64,000 nt of DNA from Sipunculus nudus (GCA_026874595.1 CM049313.1:13947508-14011507), one strand, 5' to 3'. Positions 43,438 to 57,020 are shown, counted from the stretch's first letter. The notes: generated by a model not told the origin, from the sequence alone. Translations and numbers: made by a program.

Positions 43438-45668
43438 CATGGGCTGCAGAACTAACGCTTCCTTCAGATTATTTCTCACTAATGCATACCAATTGCACGC
43501 GTCAGAAACTTTCCGGAGCTAGTGATATGGCTGAGATTTATTGCAATATAGATACAATTGACCATAATAATTTATTACCCAATGTCTAAGAATGATAATC
43601 TTGCCATATTACAGCCCAAACATACTATTTGTAGCTAAACAGATTTCATTGACTGCCTCATAATTTATTGTCTAAAGTATTATCAGGTGTGCATGGACCA
43701 CGCCACTGTAAATTACAACGTTTTTCCAACACATCAAAGCGCAGGTCAAGCTCAAAATGTCAGACGTTTATGGGGATGCATTTTGGGTAAGCCTTAATGT
43801 ATTTCAACTCTACCATGTCAAATAATCGGCTTCTGTGGTGTAGGGGTAGACGCCTTTCAGGGGTTTCCCGGTGTTATAACCCAGCAATGGCGATGACACA
43901 CACCTAAGGCCCGCAGGAATGGTACACCGAACCTGGCGTAGTAGCCAATAGCTGATGAAGATTGGGTAGCATTAATGTAATGACATACGTGGCTTAAAGA
44001 TTGCTTCATATGCCATGGCTTAAATAAGTTTGTTGACAGACACATAAAAATAAACAGTAGCACATAAATATCAATACATATATAACAACAACGGCATTAC
44101 GCTTACAGAGGCAATGAATGTATGCAGATCAGATAACCCTCAACAATGTTCATTCCCACGTTGGTGTATACGGGACACGTCTCGAACGGAGTTCTTAACT
44201 TATAGGTTCCGTATCTGCCGTGTAGCACGTATTCCCTTATCTGCCTTGCAGCACGTAGTTATTAGTATTTTTGTACATGCATCAGTTCCCATATTAAACA
44301 CGAGCCGTCTGTGTCATTTTTTTCATCAAATTTTGTAATTGGCTTGTTACAGGGGATGATGCAGCCACAAAAATACGTTTAATTGGTAACATTTAATTGG
44401 AATGTTAGCAGAATAGGTTGCCTTAGGCATGAATATTTTGATGCCGTCTCGTTGATATATAAGTTCTCCTATAGGTGGTTGAATTATAACATCACATTTC
44501 AATACCTATTCAGCTCGTGGCGTGCATGCTAATTACTTATTTTAAGTAATATTATTTAGTTAGTCAAAAGTCTCACAGCCAGATTCTACTCGATTTGAAG
44601 TAAAACTAGAAATCTGCATTCTAAGGAATGCAAGCCTCCGCCAAGTAGAAGGTCCCTATTGCGGAATGAAGACGTTCCTGAATCCGGATCCTATACCATA
44701 TCAACAAAAAAAATCTAATCGATTCTTGATTGGCGCATTCCTGAAATGCCCTGAAAGTTTTTGGACGTTCTCTTCATGATTGAGCGAGTTATGTTGTGAA
44801 CAAACACACTGACACACACACACAAACGGGGATGAACGCATACCCTCCCTTGCGCAGGCAATCAGGCCTCGTATATGCTTCCCGAAGAAATACATTAGAT
44901 TGCTGTCAGGAGAGATGCACCAGTATGACACAAAACTAACAGACCTCGAAAATTGTGGTCTGATTCACCAGGAAACACACATTTAGTGGTCAAACATTTG
45001 TCATAGGAGTTCGCGTAATACTATCACTCTTGTACAGTCATAAAACATTTTTCAAAAGCCCCTGGTATTTTATTGCGAGCTACCTGACATATTCAGAGTA
45101 CTTGTTGCAAAGTTAAAAAATCTAATTGGTTAAACAAGTGAGTGGTTTAAAAATAAACCGTGGCTTTCGGACATTTCCGAATCAAAAATTAAAACTGGCA
45201 TGTCATTCGAGATGAGTTCAAGTTCAAGAAAAATTATTAGTGTTAGCGCTGTGTCAGCCACTGCAAACTGAAGAATGTAATTAAATAGAATATTATTCAG
45301 GAAAGAAGATCAGTATTCCAACCTGAAACGAAACGTGTGAGTGAATGATTTGTTTCATCAACTCAGGATCAAATGAGTTTCATGAATATATGACTGTAGA
45401 AATAGCAAGCATCATACACTGCTGAAATGATATTTTACTCAGAGAGGGGGAAGTGGTCAGCGCCACCTACAACCAGTATTTGTATACTAATTACATGTGT
45501 GGTATGCCTGTCAAACATGATGATAAGACATGGAGCATTGTAGTAACAATGTAATGTAGTAAAAGACATCCCATATTGTACGCAAACACAAGCAGTTCTG
45601 ATATTCTGTAATAAGGAAAACCTATAGTTTGTGTAATCCAGTCTTACTTTGGGTTTGAACTCTTTCAG
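43438..45668. other. spacer between gene B and the M28 pseudogene
   Basis: No exon recognised. In particular, no HYDS-type exon matching 62513-62615 was found on the + strand. Confidence 0.5.
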
Positions 45669-45788
45669 GCGTCGATGATAATGAATCTTGAAGGCCGCCC
45701 TTTTGGAAGCCACATATATCTTCTCAGTGGTGCCGCCTGCCAGAGAAACCGCACACTCGTATTTGTGGCATTCGATTTTGAAGAATAT
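45669..45788 (+). pseudogene. copy D block 1 (FDFEEY exon)
   Basis: Matches 60870-60988 of copy C. The bridging-Asp region reads DDNES instead of NDNGSG, and the frame shifts before SGAACQRNRTL. Confidence 0.85.
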
Positions 45789-46366
45789 GTTAAGTGTCCT
45801 TTGTAAATTTTTACGCGTCTTCTCTTGTTGCGAATCATCTCCGCATTGACAGTATCGGTCTGTCCGATGAAAGTTATAATTTATGTTGTAATATAGACAG
45901 GGTAATCGATATTATATTTGAGTATGTTAATTGCGTAAAAGTAAGTGAAACGCAGGACTTGTTAGAATTGCTTTTCAGACTAAAGGAAAGTTTTCTGGCA
46001 GTGTGTAGAAATATACACCAATGATATTGAAATTAACACATGTAACAAATGTTATTCTAGTGGTGATATACAGGCCCCCGTAGGTTTTCCATTGGGCGAG
46101 TCCACACGTTGAACACACCCAGTTTTTTAAATGCTTATAGATAGCACTGTGGTTGATTTTTTTTTTTAGAAAAAGTCTTATAGGCTTCAGAGGTATAACA
46201 TGAAAACAAGGAAAATAAATAATCTCATCTGCACACATTGCATCGTTCCATATACTTCAAAACCAAAAACGTGCATTCCCGTGTATAAAAAGGAGTTGTG
46301 TGACAATCGTTAAATGCCACTACCGCCAATTACAAAAAAAATTATATCCATCGTCTTTTTTTTCAG

Positions 46367-46508
46367 AATTTATATGGAAGTTCAGATTTTGTTCAAACTT
46401 ACCTCGACCCAAAGATCTTGCAGAAATCCGGGGGAAATTTTGAGGGCGCTGTTGCTACAGTACAACGATACACCAAACTCTCAGGAATTCCCGCCGGGAT
46501 TTGAAATG
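46367..46508 (+). pseudogene. copy D block 2 (QYNDTP exon)
   Basis: Frame 1 gives NLYGSSDFVQTYLDPKILQK to FEGAV; the second frame gives LLLQYNDTPNSQEFPPGFEM before GTGAGT. The two halves are separated by a 14-bp deletion relative to copy C. Confidence 0.88.
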
Positions 46509-46754
46509 GTGAGTCGTCTGCTTCCTGTTATTTGGGCAATACAGGACAGGGATCATGCACACATATGGTGTGTGTCGTCTGCTCCAGCGGTGAAATCTGG
46601 ATAACTTGTTCAAGAAGAACCATGTATAATTCGGCACCGGAGTTATTGCAGCCTGGGGTTAATTTTCCTGTCAGCCTGTTGTTTACATATTTTTTCTCTG
46701 AAAATTCTCTGCAGAACTCTGTCGAATCCCTGTATCCATTTAACTCTAGTGATC

Positions 46755-46780
46755 AGTATATATATATATATATATATATA
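46755..46780. repeat. (TA)n tract
   Basis: Short TA repeat next to the MITE copy. Confidence 0.85.
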
Positions 46781-46785
46781 ACTTA

Positions 46786-47080
46786 TAAGGGAAAAAATAT
46801 TTGGTTCTCGGGCACTTTTTTTCAGAAATAAGTGCGGGCGGCCGATTTTATTTTAAACTTTTTTGTATTTTTTTTTAAATGTCATATGATCAGGGAAAGC
46901 ATGATAATAACAGATTTTTTTTTTGCTAAACAGGCAGAGGCACTTAACTTAAAAAAGGAAATCTTATCAAAATTGTACTAAAAATTGGTAAATTTCTATT
47001 GAAAATCAAAATAAAAATGTTTGTTGCGGGGAAAGGGTTAAAAATTACGGTGCTTGAGAACACAACCTTTAATTTTTTCC
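46786..47080. mobile_element. family M element, copy 2
   Basis: Same order as copy 1 (9519-9823): GGTTCTCGGGCACTTTTTTT, AGTGCGGGCGG, GTCATATGATCAGGGAAA, CTTATCAAAATTGTA, then GCTTGAGAACA. The ends are more diverged. A G-run follows at about 47092. Confidence 0.75.
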
Positions 47081-48362
47081 GGGTGGCGGGTGGGGGGGGG
47101 GGGGCTATTAAACACATTTTATATTTCAATTGACAGAAGAGTCATTTTGAAAACGGCGATGCGAAAGCACCAGAAGTGAATTCTCTGGGTCACAATACCC
47201 TCGAATACAGGTTTTGGTGATTTATGTTTTTTTTTGTCATGTTGTGGTATATGTTATTAATTTGTTATATTTTTAAAAACATAATCCACAGGGGAAAAAA
47301 TACCCTGAAACCTAGAGGCTCCTGAACTACGAAGGAAGTCTTTCCCATAAAAAATCGAACAAGTCTTGGCCCAGCAAGTTGAAAATAAAATCTAAGAGGT
47401 TATTTCTCATTTTACTTCCCACTAAAATGAATTCAGCGGACAATAGGACCGTCACAGAGCCTTAAATTAGCTATGGACTGCATCAAACAAGAACTGAGGC
47501 CCTATAGTCTTACGCATCTTATATTCAGCCTTGTGGTATTAGGTAAGGAGTGATTTGAGCGACTTAGTATCGTATATCAGGTGTAGATTCCAGGATATGT
47601 GACAGCAGACATCGGGTAGATGCGGCCGCGACCTATAAGTCCGATCGATAATCCTACTATAATTTTCGGATGTAGGCGTGGTCCATAAAAACATTATCCC
47701 ACTCTAAACGTATCTGTCTTCAGACGGTTTCCCTTCTTGTACAAATACATATATATACTTTCAGAATTAATTCGTAACCTTAGATTATTTTCAAAAATAT
47801 TTTTTTTAAATAGATCATTATTGAAATTGACTTTTTATCAACTTTAAAAGGGTTACTTTATTTATCAGAAGAAGATATATGCATATCAACAATTTTACAT
47901 TCGGAGAATTCAGGAAACCTGCTACCGTCATACAACTCATTATGGCTTAACCATACAAGACAAATTTTTCAATTTAAATTGGAACACTGTATGTTGAACC
48001 TGTCAGAGTAGAGTGTCGCCTGTTCATTTCAATTTTCTAGAATGCATTGGTCTACTAACTAATTTATTATCAAGTTTAATGGTAAAGTTGTAATGTAATG
48101 CCCTGAGTACCTAGTTACTGCAATCGCATAATATTGGTCCACATTATTTACGACTTGCTTACATCTACGGGAGCCTGTGTGAGATGTTTAACATGGACAA
48201 TTTCGTTTGAATAAAGATAATGAATATAAAAAATGCAATAGAAATAAATAATTAATAAATCAAGGGTGCATTGTATGCTGCATATTAATGATATATAATA
48301 CTACGTGTGGCTGTTTAGGTTTAGTATCCTGTACCATTATCAAAAGGAAAATTGTTTTTCAG
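47081..48362. other. intron-like region of copy D
   Basis: AT-rich, nothing recognised. Confidence 0.5.
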
Positions 48363-48613
48363 GGTTTTCCTAGGAGAAGTTTTATGGATAGAAAATAATC
48401 AGAGGTGAGGGAACTTCTTAGCGTCAGTTGGTCGGCAGACCGACCTGGACCTTATCAGCGCCTTCTACCGGGCTCACGCGGCGCTACCGTTTGACGACAT
48501 GTCTGTTCTGAACCTGACTATTCCTGACGGAGTTATAGTCCATGACCTTCACAGAAGCGACCAATACTCTTTCTGGCTGGCAAACAAGACAGCAATATTT
48601 CTAACGGACACAG
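48363..48613 (+). pseudogene. copy D block 3 (RSDQ exon)
   Basis: Encodes LNLTIPDGVIVHDLHRSD and FWLANKTAIFLTDT, ending before GTATTA in phase 1 as in copy C. The His after the ligand Asp (RSDH in copy C) is Gln here. Its start is decayed. Confidence 0.85.
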
Positions 48614-49172
48614 GTATTACATAATCTTTAAGTAACATAAGTGTCAATATGTACGCAAAAAAATATACTGAAAAAAAGGTTGATGAATTAAAGTACTAAA
48701 ATTTTAATAATGAACTTGAAAATATCAGGTTTAAGTGTACTTCATATTTATCATATACAAGAATATTTATTCTTAGTATATTTGTATATTTTAACTGGTC
48801 CAAGATAATGTAGCAAGGGTAATATTATGTTTACACGTTCCTGAGATTATCCTAAGGCCTAACTACTATACAGTAGAAGCATTGCTCTTTAGGTTAAAGT
48901 CTGTATCGACCATTCCAGTTGAGACTGGAAGGAAAGCACGTTAATCATGTCGTCAGAATGCAAATGTCTATCCCACCAGGGGCGATGCGTGACGTTTTTC
49001 ACACAAAAAAGCAACGTCACAAACAGAGTATTATGTAATAAATTTCATTGGTTCTTTTAACACAAATCATGTTGACAACTTTTAATTGTTGTGCTTTAAT
49101 CGTAATGAACATCATGGGCCGCGGACGCTGATTATTTCCAAAATACTTGTTAAACACAATTGTCTGTTTCAG

Positions 49173-49348
49173 TGGATTTCCGTGGATATATGCAAGTTTG
49201 CTACCACCAGGCTTGTGACGACCTCAGCCATATGTCGGAGGAAAATCTAAGGTTTTTGGCTAAAACCACCCAAGCGGTTGTAGACATGTTTCATCCCGGG
49301 ACTGCGTCTGCTTTCAATGGATCATTCACACTCATAATCCTGATATAG
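49173..49348 (+). pseudogene. copy D block 4 (CYHQACDD exon)
   Basis: After TGTTTCAG; encodes DFRGYMQVCYHQACDDLSHM, LRFLAKTTQAVVDMFHPG and a short hydrophobic end with stop. It contains the last metal-ligand His. Confidence 0.85.
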
Positions 49349-49518
49349 CTGCAACTGACGGTAAGACAATAGTGTAGAATACAACTGAAGGCTAAGGTTA
49401 GCAATGTGGGAGTTACCATAAATAATAATAATCTTGTTCACAGGTACGGTTTATTGGCGCTCCATTGTGTTTGAACTATCCAAGTAATATCTAAGCTAAT
49501 GTACAGATCGAAAATCTT

Positions 49519-49823
49519 AGGCCAAACAAAAAAATAAATAAAATAAAAGGTGTGGTTCTCAGGCCACGCCAGCGTCAACTTTAACCCCCGCATCAAAAAT
49601 TTTTATTTTAATTTTTATCTTTCAAGAAGATAAAATAGTACAAATCATGTAGTGCTTTTATCTGTTTAGCAAAGAAAAACTTGTTATTTTCATGATTTTC
49701 CCTGATCATGTGACATTTTTTTTATCGAAACACACAAAAACGGTCAAAAATAAAATACCCCCTGCCCGCACATATTTCTGAAAAAAAGTGCCTGAGAACT
49801 ATACCCTTTTTTATTTTAGCCTT
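49519..49823. mobile_element. family M element, copy 3 (reversed)
   Basis: Reverse orientation to copy 1: AGGCCAAAC...GGTGTGGTTCTCAGGC at the left and GTGCCTGAGAACTATACCC...TAGCCTT at the right, with CCTGATCATGTGACATTT inside. Confidence 0.8.
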
Positions 49824-49906
49824 AATGTTCAGATTTTCAAGATGAAGCAAAATGCTGTTTTCAAATTCAATCCGATGTGGATCCTAATCGTGTATCTAAC
49901 TTAGTT

Positions 49907-49908
<2 letters not shown>

Positions 49909-49974
<66 letters not shown>
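49909..49974. repeat. (TA)n tract
   Basis: About 33 TA units. Confidence 0.95.
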
Positions 49975-49976
<2 letters not shown>

Positions 49977-50071
49977 AAGCTAGAAACGGATAAAACATTT
50001 ACTCTGAACAATGGCTTTACATTGTTTATATTTTCTTGATCCAGTTTGTGAATATTCAATGTAAAATTACT

Positions 50072-50390
50072 GGTAATCGTGCAATATAACGGACCCATGT
50101 TACTCTCTCTCACAAATAAATGTGACCACATTTCACTAAATTTTTTTTTTGCATGATAAAGTTGATGATCCGGCGCATCTAATGATATCATATTTTTGTA
50201 TGTAATTTATATATTTATTAGCTACAAACTGTCGAAAAAGGGTAGTTTGCCGAAAATACCCAAAATGACGTCGTGTCAAAGACGTTCTGAGCCGACGTCA
50301 TGAATCCACAGTAATATACATATATACCATGTTATACATTTAGATGATGTATTATAAAATTTACAGTCAATATATAATATTACCCATATA
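50072..50390 (+). repeat. left terminal inverted repeat
   Basis: Shares with the right end, in reverse complement, GATCCGGCGCATCTAATGAT, TACCCAAAATGACGTCGTG, AAAGACGTTCT.AGCCGACG and TCATGAATCCACAGTA. It also holds one ATGTGACCACATTTC motif at about 50120. Confidence 0.92.
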
Positions 50391-50689
50391 TGTTTATCCT
50401 TTTTACCTCTTTTTATCCACATTTCACTTGATGTATGTTCAAGGTGACGACGCCCTGCCGCCAGAACGTAAACAAATGTCGAGTGTCACGTGACAAGTCA
50501 TGCACTTAAAATCAAGAGAGACACGGGAGAAACACGTTCTTCCGCATTATGTTACAACATTTTTTGTTATACTAACATAATAATATCCTTATTTTTAATA
50601 AAATAATTATTAAGTGTGACAACATTTATTAGTTATAATGAATGACATTATTAAGGTGTGATCTCTTTTGTATAAATTGTGTGACCACA

Positions 50690-51687
50690 TATAGTAGTTA
50701 GAAATAGTAAAAAAAGGTATTGTGACCACATTTAAATATATTCTTACATCATCATATCCCTTATTTTTTTCTAAATTTAATCCTGATTTTTTTTAAAACC
50801 AAGAGACCATATTTTTTACCAATAAAAAATAAGTTGTGACCACATTTTATTTGACCAGCCATATAAGTTTGTATTAAATATAGAATATTATAAATTGTGG
50901 TCACATATGGTGTGACCACATTTTTAAAAATAAATTTTGCCAAAAATAAGTTGTGACCACATTTTGCTTGACCAGCCATATAAGTTTGTATTATATATAG
51001 AATATTATAAAATGTTGTCACATATGGTGTGACCACTGTTTTCACCAAAGAATATTGACAAAAATAAGGTGTGACCACATTTTATTTTACCAGCCAAATA
51101 AGTTTGTAATAAATATATAATATTTTAAAATGTGGTCACATATGGTGTGACAAAATTTTTTACTATAAATATTGACAAAAATGAAGGTGTGACCACATTT
51201 TATTTAACCAGCCATATAGGTTTGTATTATAAATAGAATATTATAAAATGTGGTCACATAAGTGTGACCATATTTTTTACCAATAAAAAAAATAAGTTGT
51301 GACCACATTTTATTTGACCAGCCATATAAGTTTGTATTATATATAGAATATTATAAAATGTGGTCACATATTGTGTGACCACATTTTTTAAATAAATTTT
51401 GCCAAAAATAAGGTGTGACCACATTTTATTTGACCAGCCTAATAAGTTTGTATTATATATATATATAATATTATAAAATGTTGTCACATATGGGGTGACC
51501 GTATTTTTCACAATAAATATTGACAAACTAAGGTGTAACCACATTTTATTTGACCAGCCATATAAGTTTGTATTATAAATAGAATATTATAAAATGTGGT
51601 CACATCCGTGTGACCACATTTTTTAACAATAAATATTAACAAAAATAAGGTGTGACCACATTTTATTTGACAAGCCATATAAGTTTG

Positions 51688-51728
<41 letters not shown>

Positions 51729-53620
51729 ATATATTATAAAATGTGGTCACATGGTGTGAACACATTTTTTACAATAAACTTTGCCAAAAATAAGTTGTGA
51801 CCACATTTTACTTGACCAGCCATATAAGTTTGTTATATATATCGAATATTATAAAATGTTGTCACATATGGTGTGACCACATTTTTCACAAAGAATATTG
51901 ACCAAAAAATAAGGTGTGACCACATTTTATTTGACCAGCCATATAAGTTTGTATTATATAAAGAATATTATAAAATGTTCTTACATATGGTGTGACCACA
52001 TTTTTCACAATAAATATTGACAAAAATAAGGTGTGACCACATTTTATTTGACCAGCCTAATAAATTTGTATTATATATAGAATATTATAAAATGTGGTCA
52101 CATAAGGTGTGACCAAATTTTTTACCAATAATTATTTACAAAAATAAGGTATGACCACATTTTATTTGACAAGCCATATAAGTTTGTATTATATATATAT
52201 ATCTATATAATATTTTATAAAATGTGGTCACATGGTGTGACCACATTTTTGACAATAAATTTTGCCAAAAATAAGTTGTGACCACATTTTACTTGACCAG
52301 CCATATAAGTTTGTATTATATATAGAATATTATAAAATGTGGTCACATATGGTGTGACCACATTTTTCACCAAAGAATATTGACAAAAATAAGGTGTGAC
52401 CACATTTTATTAGAACCAGCCTAATAAGTTTGTATTATATATATATAATATTATAAAATGTTGTCACATATGGGGTGACCATATTTTTCACAATAAATAT
52501 TGACAAACTAAGGTGTGACCATATTTTATTTGACCAGCCATTTAAGTTTGTATTATAATAGAATATTATAAAATGTGGTCACATCCGTGTGACCACGTTT
52601 TTTAACAATAAATATTAACAAAAATAAGGTGTGACCACATTTTATTTGACAAGCCATATAAGTTTGTATTATATATATATATATATTTGATATATTATAA
52701 AATGTGGTCACATGGTGTGACCACATTTTTTACAATAAATTTTGCCAAAAATAAGTTGTGACCACATTTTACTTGACCAGCCATATAAGTTTGTATTATA
52801 TATAGAATATTATAAAATGTGGTCACATATGGTGTGACCACATTTTTCACCAAAGAATATTGACAAAAATAAGGTGTGACCACATTTTATTTGACCAGCC
52901 TAATAAGTTTGTATTATATATATATAATATTATAAAATGTTGTCACATATGGGGTGACCATATTTTTCACAATAAATATTGACAAACTAAGGTGTGACCA
53001 CATTTTATTTGACCAGCCATATAAGTTTGTATTATATATAGAATATTATAAAATGTTGTCACATATGGTGTGACCACATTTTTCACAATAAATATTGACA
53101 AAAATAAGGTGTGACCACATTTTATTTGACCAGCCATATAAGTTTGTATTATATATAGAATATTATAAAATGTGGTCACATAAGGTGTGACCACATTTTT
53201 TACCAATAATTATTTACAAAAATAAGGTATGACCACATTTTATTTGACCAGCCATATAAGTTTGTATTATATATATATATATATTTAATATATTATAAAA
53301 TGTGGTCACATGGTGTGACCACATTTTTTACAATAAATATTAACAAAAATTAGGTGTGACCACATTTTATTTGACAAGCCATATAAGTTTGTAATAAATA
53401 TATAATTTTTAGAATGTGGTCACATATGGTGTGACCACATTTTTAAAATAAATATTGACAAAAATAAGGTGTGACCACATTTTATTTGAACTGCCATATA
53501 TGTTTGTATTATATATATAATATTATAAAATATGGTCACATATGGCGTGACCACATTTATTACCAATAAATATTAACAAAAATAAGGTGTGACCACACTT
53601 TGACCAGCCATATAAGTTTG

Positions 53621-53684
<64 letters not shown>

Positions 53685-53784
53685 TTATAAAATGTGGCCA
53701 CATGGTGTGACCCCATTTATTACCAATAAATATTAACAAAAATAAGGTGTGACCATATATTATTTGACTAGCCATATAAGTTTG

Positions 53785-53832
<48 letters not shown>

Positions 53833-53990
53833 TTAATATATTATAAAATGTGGTCACATGGTGTGACCACATTTTTTACAATAAATATTAACAAAAATAA
53901 GGTGTGACCACATTTTATTTGACCAGCCATATAAGTTTGTATTATATACATAATATTATAAAATGTTGTCACATATGGATGATATGCCCA
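50690..53990. repeat. tandem array, about 119-bp unit, about 27 copies
   Basis: Each unit carries AAGGTGTGACCACATTTTAT, TTGACCAGCCATATAAGTTT and an inverted pair GTGGTCACA...TGTGACCAC. Four-unit blocks recur at 480 bp: TTTGCCAAAAATAAGTTGTG at 52261 and 52741, and near 51780. TA tracts (51687-51725, 53620-53676, 53788-53826) have grown inside several units. Apparent proteins here are translations of the repeat. Confidence 0.95.
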
Positions 53991-54367
53991 AAATGGTCCC
54001 GTGTTTCTCCCGCGTTCGTCTCGATTTTAAGGGGTACCGGTCTGTTACTCATGGGGAGGGGAAGTTCCCATCTGATTGTCCTTACATAAAGTAGTCTAAC
54101 AGGACAAAAAAAATAAATTAGATAAATGACATGTCTAAATGTAGTCTTTATACTCTGTCCACAAAAATGACTGTTTATTACACAATTTATATTTATTTGA
54201 CATATAAAACGTACATAGAGACAAAGCTGAGTAGAGCAAGAGTTAACGTGATCAGTCGAATACATTCACAGACGACAGTTGCATGTTTACGTATTTGGCG
54301 GCACGACGTCGTCAGCTTTTATTAAATCTTGGGAAATATGGATATTTAGAGGTAAAATTGTCTCTCT

Positions 54368-54686
54368 ATCTATGCATAAAAAGATATATTGACTGTAATT
54401 TTTGTTAGACATCATCCTTTTGTTTAACATGGTATGCATGTACAGTACTGTGGATTCATGACGTCGGCTGAGAACGTCTTTGACACGACGTCATTTTGGG
54501 TATTTTCAGCAAACTACCCTATTCGACAGTTTGTAGCAAAATATATTCATATCAAACATACAAAAATATTGTATCATTAGATGCGCCGGATCTTCAACTT
54601 TTACTTGAAACAGTTTTTTAATTGAAATGTGGTCACACTTTTTTGTGAGACCATGAAATATGGGTCCGTTATATTGCACGATTACC
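54368..54686 (-). repeat. right terminal inverted repeat
   Basis: Partner of 50072-50390. Contains AAATGTGGTCACACTT at about 54628, the same motif that fills the array. Confidence 0.92.
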
Positions 54687-54694
54687 AAATTACT

Positions 54695-55041
54695 GGACTA
54701 ACCTAAACGAACTTGTATCGTTAAAGGTTGAATTAGAGAATAAATTGATTTAACGAAACTTCGCCTTTTATTACTTTATATGGCCGCAATTACATAGGGC
54801 TCCCAAAATTTGTCGAACTATATATTTAAAAATATATAAAAGGGTTCTCTAAAAATGCAGTGAATACTTGGTTGACGGATATAGATTAAGCTACACAAAG
54901 TATACAATGTTAAAAATCATATTTGGTACCAGAAGAATCATTTTACCACAATGATAAAAAATACAGAAACGGTTACTAAATTAATAACTCTCTACAGAAG
55001 TACTTCCCCCCATTTTCCGTATATATATCGTACCGTGAAAA

Positions 55042-55124
<83 letters not shown>

Positions 55125-56963
55125 TACATATATATATATATATATAATATAACGATGGCGCATCATGAATAGGTTTTTGCAACGCGCATTATTATAAGCT
55201 ATGCTAGTATATGTGACTGAACAGACTGCATGAACAGACAAATTTATAGCTATTTTTATAGGGACAAACTTTGGTACTAAGAAATAGATTTTTTTAAAGT
55301 ATAGATTGAGCTTTCTTCCATTTAGCTGCTGGTGTGTTCATGAAGTGCCAATTAGATGGAGATAAACGGTGCACTACCTGTATCATTATAGGCAGAGTGT
55401 TTATCTCATAAAACACAAAAATACTTGGCAAATAATACATAAAAATATGCAGTTATACTGCATGTAACATACACAGGTTGTTTCATTTAAATAATTTTAT
55501 CTTTTATTTTAGACTTCGGTAAAACTTATGAAAATAGTTTGCTTTGTCCCAGATTTTTTAAAAGTTACCGAAATAGGAATTTAAAAAAAAACAAAAAACT
55601 TTAGAGATAAACAAGAGTATTTAATGCCAGTGTTGCTTAATGTAACATCAATCGTTGGGCATATTGCTTATTTGACACAAAAATGTCCCTCATGCAAAAT
55701 ACGATTACTTTAGTTCCAATTTGGCCTCCATAAAAACTGATTTATTCTCCTGAAATATCAGGCAAAATACTTTCAGGCTTTCATGTCAACTTTCATTACA
55801 ACGCATTAAATTCCTGTTAGGTTATGGCAGTCACCTACGAAAAGACAACAAGTTAACGGACGGATTAAAAGAATATGGTGCAGACTCTTCGATTCATGTC
55901 ATGTTTTTTTATTATAAATCTCGTTAAACTTGTAAAGATTTTTTTGAGTGTAGAACTCGGTGATTTACATTCATAGCAGATTTCAAGACAATCAATTTAG
56001 ATTGTTGCGATATCATGGCGATGCCGTAAGGTTAAAGGACAGACATACAAAACATGCCCTGATGCTATTCGTCTTGTTTATACAAATGTGTTTCCATATA
56101 AGCGGGGATATTGCTCAAATTATTGTATGCCTGTGGCGTTTCAACGTGCATGTCCGTCGGCGTATCTGAAAACAATCACAGGTGCGGTTTTCTCGCACAA
56201 GGTGAGCGTGAACTGCGTAAAATGACGTAATGTCAGCATCTTTTTTTGTGGAATGCCTGCTTGATACAGAGAGTATTAATATACTGTTTCGTGACATTCA
56301 TGGATCACGATAGCGCTGTGGACAAGTTAATAAATGAAATTTATCGATCACTAATATCAAGGCTATGCCCCATATAATTATCAGTCCCCGGTATGAGTTT
56401 CCAAAAGTTCTATTATATACTTCTATAAGTTCTATAGCAATAAAATATAACATATTTACATTCATAGTTCATAATAATACCAATAAAAAAATATCAGCAC
56501 TGGATTTACTTCAGAATTTAGGTTGATAACCTCATATTCACAGAAATTCACAATTCAACTTGGTAAAATGTCTTCTCGTGTGATCACCATGGTTTCAGGA
56601 CTTAATGATGACGTCATAAAAACTCGATATTGGCTTCTATTTCGGATGAACCTGGTCCCTCGGTCAACGACTGTTTTACGGTTGGCCCCTTTATGATTCA
56701 TTTTAGGCTGTCTTGTTTAAACTTATTTACTATTTCGAGATACCACCACCGTACTTATTTACAAATGTGTGCAGTTCTAAAATGTTCTTATAACATACCC
56801 GGTGTCAGGCTTTACATGTTACTGGTCTCGTATGTACAAATGGCCGAGCAGGGGCGTCAATACGGGGGGGGGGGGTACCTATCTTATCCAGTTTTGTACA
56901 AGGGGAGATATTCAATGCATTCATCCCTTTGCTATTCAGAGAAAAAAATATTAAAATATTAAC

Positions 56964-57020
<57 letters not shown>

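Larger units (their letters stand above)
45669..49348 (+). pseudogene. M28 zinc peptidase pseudogene (copy D)
   Basis: Four exon-like blocks in the order of the - strand copy: 45669-45788, 46367-46508, 48363-48613 and 49173-49348, each next to AG/GT signals. Lesions: block 1 has a 1-bp loss and a 2-bp gain, so the acceptor-phase frame (VDDNES, then stop) differs from the frame of SGAACQRNRTLVFVAFDFEE. Block 2 lacks 14 bp between FEGAV and LQYNDTPNSQ. The start of block 3 has a stop just before GNFLASVGRQTDLDL. The exon with the first metal ligand is absent. The last block is open, with CYHQACDDLSHMS and a hydrophobic end TLIILI. It is tail to tail with copy C. Confidence 0.88.
50072..54686. 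mobile_element. 4.6-kb element with long inverted ends and satellite core
   Basis: The left end GGTAATCGTGCAATATAACG and the right end (its reverse complement, CGTTATATTGCACGATTACC) are both flanked by AAATTACT (50064-50071 and 54687-54694), an 8-bp target duplication. The ends stay alike for about 330 bp and, with gaps, for about 500 bp. The core is a tandem array (50690-53990). No transposase frame is visible, so it is non-autonomous. An 8-bp duplication occurs in hAT and Merlin elements among others; the family was not identified. Confidence 0.9.

Noticed and set aside
43332-43589. 85-codon + strand frame
   Set aside because: Runs across the end of an interspersed repeat (GACCGGACGACTGGACGG); no coding evidence.
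50761-53206. Repeated - strand frames with FYNILYIIQTYMAGQ
   Set aside because: They are readings of the 119-bp tandem repeat, broken irregularly, not a protein family.
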